This document shows positions 1 through 5,650 of a stretch of 7,830 bases of DNA, piece after piece. Location: NCBI GenBank assembly GCA_946478915.1, contig CAMLER010000221.1, forward strand, positions 1 through 7,830, written 5' to 3'. A program made the position numbers and the translations under genes. How positions within the stretch are numbered: position 1 is the first letter of the stretch; each line of letters opens with the position of its first letter. The DNA is from an uncultured Chryseolinea sp. GTDB taxonomy: Bacteria; Bacteroidota; Bacteroidia; Cytophagales; Cyclobacteriaceae. The notes under the pieces were generated by a model that was given only the letters and a program-made list of their open reading frames with translations, searched no databases and was not told the origin of the DNA.

Positions 1-14
1 TCTATCGGAATCAT
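1..14 (-). CDS. nuoK: NADH-quinone oxidoreductase subunit K, start only (3'-partial)
   Basis: One base after the nuoJ stop there is an ATG (14-12) whose frame reads Met-Ile-Pro-Ile before leaving the window. This short beginning and the position directly after nuoJ fit NuoK, a small three-helix membrane subunit of complex I, which often begins MIP in Bacteroidota. Only four codons are visible, so the call rests mainly on conserved nuo gene order. Confidence 0.6.
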
Positions 15-15
15 T

Positions 16-528
16 TCAGTTATTCACATTATTTTTCTTATCGGATTTAGCGAGCATCACTGACCCAACCATAGCAGCCAGCAACAACACCGATGCAATT
101 TCAAATGGAAGCAAAAAATCTGTAAACAGAACTTTTCCCAGAGACTTCACGTCGCCAATTCCCGCTGCGGATGAGTCACTAGGCACCAGTACCTCCGTCC
201 CTTTCAACGCACCGACCATTACAATAAGCAACATTCCGGCGCATATTACCGCGCCAATTTTTAAAAGATTATTCTTATGCGGCTCTGTCTCCTGGTTAAG
301 GTTTAGAAGCATTATTACATAAAGAAACAAGACCATAATTGCACCAGCATAAACAATCATGTGGACCACCGCAAGAAATTCCGCATTCATCAAAACATAG
401 TGACCAGCTATTGCAAAGAATGTCACGATAAGATACAACACGCTGTAGACCGGGTTTCTGGAAAACACAACCATAAGCGCCGAAAGTATCGCAACGAATG
501 AAAGGAAGTAAAACAGGTTGAGGGCCAC
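16..528 (-). CDS. nuoJ: NADH-quinone oxidoreductase subunit J
   Basis: This small membrane subunit of complex I lies between NuoH and the antiporter-like subunits and contributes to coupling of quinone chemistry to proton pumping. It has 170 residues with about five hydrophobic segments. The hallmark is the third segment, AEFLAVVHMIVYAGAIMVLF (49-68), with conserved Glu50 and Tyr60 near the helix irregularity known in this subunit. The N-terminal NPVYSVLYLI block also fits. The start is a GTG at 528. No in-frame ATG exists nearby upstream, and the first methionine downstream is already inside the first helix, so the GTG is well supported. The polar, Lys/Asn-rich C-terminus (KSDKKNNVNN) is variable in the family. 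Its stop is one base away from the nuoK start. Confidence 0.95.
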   Translation of the reverse strand: MALNLFYFLSFVAILSALMVVFSRNPVYSVLYLIVTFFAIAGHYVLMNAEFLAVVHMIVYAGAIMVLFLYVIMLLNLNQETEPHKNNLLKIGAVICAGMLLIVMVGALKGTEVLVPSDSSAAGIGDVKSLGKVLFTDFLLPFEIASVLLLAAMVGSVMLAKSDKKNNVNN

Positions 529-534
529 TGATGC

Positions 535-1098
535 TTATTTGTTGTGACTATAATTTTTTTGTTCTTTAAACCGAAGGACGGCTTGCGTTTGACGCTTTGA
601 AACATCGATCCGCTCATCCGTGGGTTCAACTAACTTGCTCTTATCGTAAATAAATTCTCCCCGGCCGTAGTCTGTACTCACAATACGGTCGGTTAGGAAA
701 ATTGCTTCCTTAGGGCACGCTTCCTCGCATAGTCCGCAAAAAATGCAACGCAGCATGTTTATTTCATAACTGGACGCATATTTTTCCTCGCGGTATAATT
801 TTTCCTCACCCTTTTTTCGTTCCGCTGCTACCATTGTAATTGCTTCGGCTGGGCAAGCAACGGCGCACAACCCACAGGCTGTACAACGCTCAGCTCCATT
901 TTCATCGCGTTTTAATACATGTTGACCACGCCAGACAGCACTGATTTCACGCGTTTTTTCGGGATACCTTATTGTAGAACTCTTTCTGAAAAAATGTTTT
1001 ATTGTAATCGCAATGCCGCCCAATATTGCCGGAAGATAAAGTCTTTCCCAGAAACTCATTTCCTTCTTTACAACTACTTTGGAGCGATTGGTTAGCAT
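535..1098 (-). CDS. nuoI: NADH-quinone oxidoreductase subunit I
   Basis: This ferredoxin-like subunit holds the [4Fe-4S] clusters N6a and N6b, which hand electrons to N2 in NuoB. Counted from the ATG at 1098 it has 187 residues. The two 8Fe ferredoxin motifs are CTACGLCAVACP (Cys72, 75, 78, 82) and CIFCGLCEEACP (Cys118, 121, 124, 128). The N-terminal helix with ERLYLPAILGGIAITIKHFF matches the amphipathic anchor that lies on the membrane. A longer frame could start at TTG 1131 inside the nuoH end, adding 11 residues. I prefer ATG 1098 because MLTNRSK is the family-like beginning and a purine-rich stretch precedes it. The C-terminal tail past residue 150 is charged and variable. It ends six bases before the nuoJ start. 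Confidence 0.95.
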   Translation of the reverse strand: MLTNRSKVVVKKEMSFWERLYLPAILGGIAITIKHFFRKSSTIRYPEKTREISAVWRGQHVLKRDENGAERCTACGLCAVACPAEAITMVAAERKKGEEKLYREEKYASSYEINMLRCIFCGLCEEACPKEAIFLTDRIVSTDYGRGEFIYDKSKLVEPTDERIDVSKRQTQAVLRFKEQKNYSHNK

Positions 1099-1117
1099 TT
1101 CTTTTTCGTTAAAACAT

Positions 1118-2152
1118 TCACAAAATTCCAAATAGACCAGTCACTAAGATGTTAAGAACTGCCAGCGGTATCATTATTTTCCATCCTAAATTCATCAACT
1201 GATCATAACGAAACCTTGGAATGGTCCACCTGATCCACATAAAGAAAAAGATAAAGAAACCGATCTTCAAGAAAAGAGCAAGCGTTCCGAGTATGGTGAT
1301 AAGATTTTGATCGAGTCCGAGGTCGTTCATAAACGGAAAATTATATCCGCCGAAGAACAACGTAGCAATCACAGCAGAAGAAATGAACATGTTGATGTAC
1401 TCCGCAAAAAGATAGAATCCGAGTTTCATGCTGCTGTATTCGGTATGATAGCCTCCAACTAATTCGGTTTCACATTCAGGCAGATCAAAAGGAGTTCGGT
1501 TACATTCGGCAAAGGCGCAAATCAAAAAGAGCAGAAAACCTACCGGCTGGTACACAACATTCCAAAAGTTCCAGTCTGAACCAACACCACCTGCTTGCAT
1601 GGTGGCGATCTCACTTAAACTTAGTGTACCCGTAAACATTACCAGCGCAATGATGGACAACCCCATTGCAATCTCATAGCTGATCATTTGAGCAGATGCT
1701 CTGATTGCACCCAGCAGAGAAAATTTATTGTTAGATGCCCATCCGCCGATCATTATGCCATAAACACCAATGGAAACAACGGCAAAAACATAAAGGATAC
1801 CGACATTCAAATCAACTATTTGCAAACTGTATTTTTCACCTCCAACTACAAGCAAACCTCCCCACGGGATAACGACACCTGCCATTAATGCTGTGAGCAT
1901 TGCTATGCTCGGGCCCAGGATAAACAATCCCTTATTCGAAACGTTTGGAATGATCTCTTCCTTCATAATAAACTTCAATCCATCAGCCAACGGTTGGAGT
2001 ATACCAAACGGACCCGCGCGATCAGGTCCTACCCTGTCCTGCAGGAATGCGGCAACCTTGCGCTCGGCATAAGTGGAGTAAGCAGCTATAAAAAGCGTTA
2101 TTCCAAAAATCGCTGCTACCAGAACTGCTTTATATAGTAAAAAAGCCATCAT
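1118..2152 (-). CDS. nuoH: NADH-quinone oxidoreductase subunit H
   Basis: This is the membrane subunit at the heel of complex I that forms the entrance of the quinone channel and the first part of the proton path. It has 344 residues with about eight hydrophobic transmembrane segments. Conserved blocks are AYSTYAERKVAAFLQDRVGP (24-43), LQPLADGLKFIMKE (52-65), GWASNNKFSLLGAIRASAQM (137-156), the acidic loop AECNRTPFDLPECETEL (215-231) followed by GYHTEYSS, and WIRWTIPRFRYDQLMNLGWK (306-325). These carry the charged residues typical of the quinone-channel loops. The start is ATG at 2152, overlapping the nuoG TGA by four bases. A second ATG follows at once. The stop lies 19 bases before the preferred nuoI start. 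Nothing is unusual for the family. Confidence 0.97.
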   Translation of the reverse strand: MMAFLLYKAVLVAAIFGITLFIAAYSTYAERKVAAFLQDRVGPDRAGPFGILQPLADGLKFIMKEEIIPNVSNKGLFILGPSIAMLTALMAGVVIPWGGLLVVGGEKYSLQIVDLNVGILYVFAVVSIGVYGIMIGGWASNNKFSLLGAIRASAQMISYEIAMGLSIIALVMFTGTLSLSEIATMQAGGVGSDWNFWNVVYQPVGFLLFLICAFAECNRTPFDLPECETELVGGYHTEYSSMKLGFYLFAEYINMFISSAVIATLFFGGYNFPFMNDLGLDQNLITILGTLALFLKIGFFIFFFMWIRWTIPRFRYDQLMNLGWKIMIPLAVLNILVTGLFGIL

Positions 2153-3156
2153 GTCAAAAGCGATGTATTGGATTGTGGCAATTGCTTTCCTTTTTCAAAA
2201 TCAATCTGGCGATCAATTTCCTTTTTTAATTTTTGCAAATCGATTTGCTCATAATGGTTTTGCGATATCACTGAATTCCTGTCGATATGCCGGGGACCTT
2301 CGACCTCCCAATCACTGAGACGCTTGTGATCATAGCGACATTCATTACAAATAAATTCTCTTACTTCACCATACATATCCTTTCGCGCAGAAACGCGCAA
2401 TACTTCATCACCTTTCGTGAAGAGAACGACTTTGCCACAGCACTTATCGCAATGTCGATGAGCATCAAGTGGTTTCGTAAACCATACCCGGCTTTTAAAT
2501 CGGAATGTATTGTCAGTAAGAGCACCAACCGGGCATACATCAATCATATTTCCGGAAAAATCGTTATCGACTGCCTTTTCAATGTATGTGCTGATCTCTG
2601 ATTTGTCACCGCGGTTCAAAACACCGTGAACGCGATTGTCAGTAAGTTGATCGGCTACAAATGTACAACGGTAACAAAGAATACAACGGGTCATGTGCAG
2701 CTTAATCTTATCCCCGATGTCGATCTTTTCAAAAGTCCGCCGTTCTTCTTCATACCTCGTCTTGGCGACACCGTGTTCATATGCGAGGTTCTGTAAGTCG
2801 CATTCACCAGCCTGGTCGCAGATCGGGCAATCGAGTGGATGGTTGATCAATAACAGTTCAACAACGCCCTTTCTAGCTTCAAGCACTTCCGGCGACGTGA
2901 TATTTTCTACGACCATGCCATCCATAACATTTGTACGACAAGAGGCCACCAGCTTCGGCATTGGACGAGGATCCTTCGTCGACGTCTGAGCAACCTTCAC
3001 GAGACAAACCCGGCATTTCCCCCCAGTTTCTTTCAGACTCGTATAGTAACACATAGCCGGAGGAACCAGGTCCCCACCTATTTGCCTTGCAGCATTTAGG
3101 ATCGTTGTACCTTCCGGGACTTCAATTGAGATTCCGTCTATTGTTAGTTTGGGCAT
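2149..3156 (-). CDS. nuoG: NADH-quinone oxidoreductase subunit G, short form
   Basis: This subunit carries the middle of the complex I iron-sulfur chain. In order, the 335-residue protein has a ferredoxin-like N-terminal domain with [2Fe-2S] N1b ligands Cys36, Cys48, Cys51 and Cys73. Next is the His-Cys3 site of N5 (His106, Cys110, Cys113, Cys119), then N4 (Cys158, Cys161, Cys164, Cys208). A further pair, CDKCC (236-240) and CNEC (270-273), sits where the molybdopterin-oxidoreductase family begins its first domain. E. coli NuoG is about 900 residues. The large C-terminal domain is absent here, which I believe is normal for many Bacteroidota rather than a truncation, since the frame ends cleanly and couples to nuoH. 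The ATG at 3156 has no Shine-Dalgarno sequence. Its leader is the heptamer array. Confidence 0.93.
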   Translation of the reverse strand: MPKLTIDGISIEVPEGTTILNAARQIGGDLVPPAMCYYTSLKETGGKCRVCLVKVAQTSTKDPRPMPKLVASCRTNVMDGMVVENITSPEVLEARKGVVELLLINHPLDCPICDQAGECDLQNLAYEHGVAKTRYEEERRTFEKIDIGDKIKLHMTRCILCYRCTFVADQLTDNRVHGVLNRGDKSEISTYIEKAVDNDFSGNMIDVCPVGALTDNTFRFKSRVWFTKPLDAHRHCDKCCGKVVLFTKGDEVLRVSARKDMYGEVREFICNECRYDHKRLSDWEVEGPRHIDRNSVISQNHYEQIDLQKLKKEIDRQIDFEKGKQLPQSNTSLLT

Positions 3157-3162
3157 TTGTTT

Positions 3163-3211
3163 GTTATTCGTTATCCGTTATCCGTTATCCGTTATTAGTT
3201 ATCCGTTGTCT
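3163..3211 (+). repeat. Seven-unit GTTATCC heptamer tandem array
   Basis: Read on the plus strand, 49 bases divide exactly into seven 7-bp units: GTTATTC, GTTATCC three times, GTTATTA, GTTATCC and GTTGTCT. Four of the seven are identical. The array covers the last nine codons of the S23-family gene, supplies its TAA stop (3185-3187), and fills nearly all of the 28-bp gap to the nuoG start. It is the inverted partner of the three-unit array at 3705-3725. The 7-bp period is not a multiple of three, so a gain or loss of one unit would shift the S23 tail or change the nuoG leader length. Confidence 0.9.
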
Positions 3212-3646
3212 GAGTGGGTCTTCACGGTCATCTATAGGGTATATAAGTTCTGGTTCCTTAACGGAATCCCGCTCTTTTGCTTTCATCAAATAGTTGATGA
3301 ATCCGTTTAGGACGGCCAGACATTTATTCACTTCGTCTCGCATTTCATCCAACTCCTTTTCTGAAATATAATTTTCTTCGCAAGCCACAATTAGGTGATC
3401 AATTATTTCATAAAGGGAACCTCTACTTTGTCGACAATATTGGATATACTCTTGGTGATGAAATCTTCCAAATCCCTCGGCCAGATTTGCAGTGACTGAG
3501 CGCGAAGCACGCACAAGCTGGTCAGTTAATTTGAACTTTTCGTCAGAGGGGAAAGATTTAGCCAATGCCGACAACTTCCTTCTTAATGCCGCAGCTTTCT
3601 TCCAACAATCAAGTTCTTCAAACGACTTCACCAATTTCAAATTCAA
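3185..3646 (-). CDS. Four-helix-bundle protein, S23 / 23S rRNA intervening-sequence protein family
   Basis: This small all-helical protein belongs to the family first described from intervening sequences of 23S rRNA and related to the Avd accessory protein of diversity-generating retroelements. Its biochemical role is not established. Family marks are SFEELDCWKKA near the N-terminus (Trp15), the helix-2 core VRASRSVTANLAEGFGR (residues 45-61, with Asn54, Ala56, Glu57 and Gly58), EYIQYCRQSRGSLYE (66-80), and a final helix around 95-122. The start is uncertain because no in-frame ATG exists near the N-terminus. TTG at 3646 has an AAGG six bases upstream and gives 153 residues. GTG at 3631 gives the usual family start, MKSFEEL. 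About 30 residues after the last helix (123-153) are charged and poorly family-like, and the last nine codons run through the heptamer array. It has no link to complex I assembly that I know of. It lies 45 bases after nuoF on the same strand, so it is probably co-transcribed. Confidence 0.88.
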   Translation of the reverse strand: MNLKLVKSFEELDCWKKAAALRRKLSALAKSFPSDEKFKLTDQLVRASRSVTANLAEGFGRFHHQEYIQYCRQSRGSLYEIIDHLIVACEENYISEKELDEMRDEVNKCLAVLNGFINYLMKAKERDSVKEPELIYPIDDREDPLRQRITNNG

Positions 3647-3691
3647 TTTTAACCTTATTTTGCTAAACAGTATATCAAGCTACCATTTCTG

Positions 3692-5047
3692 CTACAACGC
3701 GTTCGGATAACGATTAACGGATAACTCTTTCAGTCCATGGTTTGCATCTACCACTCGTTCCCGCTCCTTCACATGGTACTCAAACTCCTCGCGGAAGTGA
3801 CGTATCGCACTGGCTACTGGCCAGGCGGCGGCGTCTCCCAGCGGGCAAATGGTATTCCCTTCAATTTTCTTTGCCACATCCACCAGCAGATCAATATCAT
3901 GCATGTGCCCATGTCCGTGCTCTATTCGGTGGAGTACTTTCTCCATCCAACCAGTACCTTCGCGGCAAGGGCTGCATTGACCACAGGACTCATGGTGATA
4001 AAATCTGGCAAATGTCCAAAGATTCCGGACAATACATGCTGTTTCATCCATCACGATGAATCCGCCTGAACCCAACATGGTCCCGCTAATAAATCCTCCT
4101 TCTGCCAGCGACTCATACGTCATCAGTCTCGGTTCACCCTTCGCAGTTTTTAAGATCAAGTGCGCTGGAAGAATTGGTACTGATGAACCGCCTGCAACCA
4201 CAGCCTTCAATTTTCTGCCTTTCCATATCCCACCGCAATACTCCTCAGAGTAAATAAATTCTTCCACTGGTAAACCCATTTCAATCTCGTAAACACCGGG
4301 CTTGTTGATGTGACCACTAGCAGAAATCAATTTCGTTCCTGTACTTTTTCCTAATCCAACTTTTGCATATTCATCGCCCCCTAAGTTGACGATCGGAACC
4401 ACAGCGGCGATCGTTTCTACATTGTTAACAACCGTCGGCGACGCATACAACCCTGCCACTGCTGGAAAGGGTGGCTTTAACCGTGGATTACCACGCTTAC
4501 CTTCCAGCGATTCGAGTAACGCCGTCTCTTCACCACAGATATAGGCGCCTGCACCAGGGTGAACATAGAGATCTAAAGAATAGTCTGTCCCGAGAATACG
4601 TTGTCCGAGGAAACCCGCTGCATAGGCTTCCTCAATGGCGCGCTCCAATATTTTTACGATGTACATGTACTCGCCGCGGATGTAGATGTAAGCTGTTTTG
4701 GCGCCGAGCGCATAACTGGAGGCAATCATTCCTTCAATTAAGAGATGAGGAATTTTCTCCATCAGGTAGCGATCCTTAAACGTTCCAGGCTCGCTTTCAT
4801 CAGCATTGCATACCAGATAACGTGGCTTGTCAGACTTCCTGTCGAGGAAACTCCACTTGAGTCCGGCAGGAAACCCGGCGCCTCCCCGTCCGCGCAATCC
4901 AGATTTTTTAACTTCCTCCATAACGGCGTCAGGAGTCATTGTGCGCAATGCTTTTTCCACAGATGCATATCCGCCACGATTTCGGTAGGTCTCAAGCGAC
5001 CCGATGTTTGGTACATCTATATGTTCAAGCAATAACTTGCGGGGCAT
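3692..5047 (-). CDS. nuoF: NADH-quinone oxidoreductase subunit F (51-kDa type)
   Basis: This is the NADH dehydrogenase subunit that binds NADH, FMN and the [4Fe-4S] cluster N3. The 451-residue protein carries the glycine-rich FMN/NADH motif GRGGAGFPAGLKW (residues 53-65), NADESEPGTF (81-90), GAGAYICGEETAL near 165-177, the GNPRLKPPFP segment, and N3 ligands Cys355, Cys358 and Cys361 (ESCGQCSPCREGT) plus Cys401 (TICPLGD). The spacing C-x2-C-x2-C-x39-C is standard. The start is ATG at 5047. The unusual part is the end: residues from about Leu442 to Pro448 are encoded by three heptamer repeats (3705-3725), and the TAG stop lies 10 bases beyond the last repeat. The final residues, ELSVNRYPNAL, therefore look like read-through into inserted sequence rather than an ancestral C-terminus. 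All catalytic parts lie upstream, so function is probably intact. Confidence 0.96.
   Translation of the reverse strand: MPRKLLLEHIDVPNIGSLETYRNRGGYASVEKALRTMTPDAVMEEVKKSGLRGRGGAGFPAGLKWSFLDRKSDKPRYLVCNADESEPGTFKDRYLMEKIPHLLIEGMIASSYALGAKTAYIYIRGEYMYIVKILERAIEEAYAAGFLGQRILGTDYSLDLYVHPGAGAYICGEETALLESLEGKRGNPRLKPPFPAVAGLYASPTVVNNVETIAAVVPIVNLGGDEYAKVGLGKSTGTKLISASGHINKPGVYEIEMGLPVEEFIYSEEYCGGIWKGRKLKAVVAGGSSVPILPAHLILKTAKGEPRLMTYESLAEGGFISGTMLGSGGFIVMDETACIVRNLWTFARFYHHESCGQCSPCREGTGWMEKVLHRIEHGHGHMHDIDLLVDVAKKIEGNTICPLGDAAAWPVASAIRHFREEFEYHVKERERVVDANHGLKELSVNRYPNAL
3705..3725 (-). repeat. Three-unit heptamer array at the nuoF end, inverted relative to the nuoG-side array
   Basis: Read on the minus strand these 21 bases are three consecutive 7-bp units: GTTATCC, GTTAATC and GTTATCC. 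The same unit occurs on the plus strand at 3163-3211, so the two arrays are inverted repeats of each other. The array is in coding sequence. It specifies Leu-Ser-Val-Asn-Arg-Tyr-Pro, residues about 442-448 of NuoF. The middle unit differs from the consensus at two positions. Confidence 0.85.
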
Positions 5048-5074
5048 TTCTTTGTTTTGTTACCTTCAATAATT

Positions 5075-5581
5075 CTATCGCATATAAGAGCTGCGTTCGT
5101 CTTTTCTAGTTAGTTCTTCAATAATTTCATCCACCTTTTCGGTGGTAAGATTCTCATAATATCGCGAGCCGCATTGCAACATTGGTGCTGTACCGCACGA
5201 ACCTAAGCACTCAACTGTCTTAAGCGTAAACCTTCCATCGCTAGTTGTCTCTCCAACTTTTATGTTAAGTTTCGATTCAAGGTGTGCAACGATCTCGTCA
5301 GCTCCTCTTAGCCAACACGGCCCGGTCTGGCAAACCTCAATAAGGCACTTGCCCACAGGGGAAAGGTTGTACATCGAATAAAATGATGCGACTTCATAAA
5401 CCTCGATAGGTTTGATCGATAACAAGCCTGCAACATATTCCATAACGGCAGGGCTAAGCCATCCATCAAACTCAGCCTGGGCTAAATGCAACACGGGCAA
5501 GAGAGCTGATTTTTGCCTTCCTTCCGGGTAACGTTTGATGATCTTGTTTACCAAAACAAGTGTTTCATCTGAAAATTGCAT
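5075..5581 (-). CDS. nuoE: NADH-quinone oxidoreductase subunit E (24-kDa type)
   Basis: This thioredoxin-like subunit binds the [2Fe-2S] cluster N1a and pairs with NuoF at the NADH-oxidising tip of complex I. Counted from the ATG at 5581 it has 168 residues, close to the roughly 166 of E. coli NuoE. The four ligands are Cys84 and Cys89 (CQTGPC) and Cys125 and Cys129 (CLGSC), giving the family spacing C-x4-C-x35-C-x3-C. The N-terminal helical domain includes SALLPVLHLAQ and the EVASFYSMY segment. An in-frame TTG seven codons upstream (5602) would extend the protein. I prefer the ATG because it gives the usual family N-terminus and is a stronger start codon. The nuoF start is 27 bases downstream of its stop. 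Confidence 0.95.
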   Translation of the reverse strand: MQFSDETLVLVNKIIKRYPEGRQKSALLPVLHLAQAEFDGWLSPAVMEYVAGLLSIKPIEVYEVASFYSMYNLSPVGKCLIEVCQTGPCWLRGADEIVAHLESKLNIKVGETTSDGRFTLKTVECLGSCGTAPMLQCGSRYYENLTTEKVDEIIEELTRKDERSSYMR

Positions 5582-5650
5582 TGCTATCGATTGGTTTTCC
5601 AAATGTTATTATTTCTGTAAAAAAATAGCCGGCCGTACCGTTGCACATAT
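5582..5650 (-). other. nuoD-nuoE intergenic gap
   Basis: This 69-bp non-coding gap lies in an otherwise tightly packed operon. On the minus strand it holds a GC-rich stretch around 5627-5645 followed by a run of seven T (5619-5625) and then AT-rich sequence up to the nuoE ATG. The GC-rich part can form only about a 3-bp stem, so I do not call a terminator. No recognisable -33/-7 Bacteroidota promoter pair was found. It may only be a leader for nuoE. Confidence 0.4.

Larger units (their letters stand above)
3163..3725. mobile_element. Candidate S23-gene cassette bounded by inverted heptamer arrays
   Basis: What is seen: a 563-bp block between nuoF and nuoG holds one gene unrelated to complex I. 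It is bounded by seven GTTATCC-type units at 3163-3211 and three units in the opposite orientation at 3705-3725. Both arrays encroach on neighbouring frames, at the end of nuoF and the leader of nuoG. What is known: S23-type genes occur inside inserted intervening sequences of 23S rRNA, whose ends are inverted repeats, and related genes are scattered in Bacteroidota genomes. Inference: this is an inserted cassette, perhaps mobilised in trans, since it encodes no recognisable transposase or recombinase. I found no clear target-site duplication outside the arrays. An alternative is an old inserted gene with independently expanded simple repeats. Confidence 0.5.

Noticed and set aside
2693..2989. 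Plus-strand open frames such as 2693-2989, 3742-4069, 4471-4779 and 5774-6166
   Set aside because: They lie opposite strongly conserved nuo genes, have no recognisable domain, and look like antisense shadows of real codons.
2149..3156. NuoG as a truncated pseudogene, being about one third of the E. coli length
   Set aside because: All N1b, N5 and N4 ligands are present, the stop couples cleanly with nuoH, and a short NuoG is, to my knowledge, usual in Bacteroidota.
3163..3211. CRISPR-like array
   Set aside because: The units are 7 bp and contiguous with no spacers, and no cas gene is present.
3087..3293. Plus-strand frame across the heptamer array, with a repeated VIRYPL-type peptide
   Set aside because: The peptide repeat is only the translation of the DNA heptamers. 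The frame overlaps the nuoG start and the S23 gene, and has no family features.
3163..3725. Diversity-generating retroelement, because S23 proteins are related to Avd
   Set aside because: There is no reverse transcriptase and no template/variable repeat pair in the window.
3163..3725. Ordinary insertion sequence
   Set aside because: The only gene in the block is an S23-family protein. It has no transposase motif, and I saw no clear target-site duplication next to the arrays.
5605..5650. Rho-independent terminator after nuoD (GC-rich stretch plus seven T on the minus strand)
   Set aside because: The GC-rich part forms only about a 3-bp stem, and termination here would cut the operon before nuoE.
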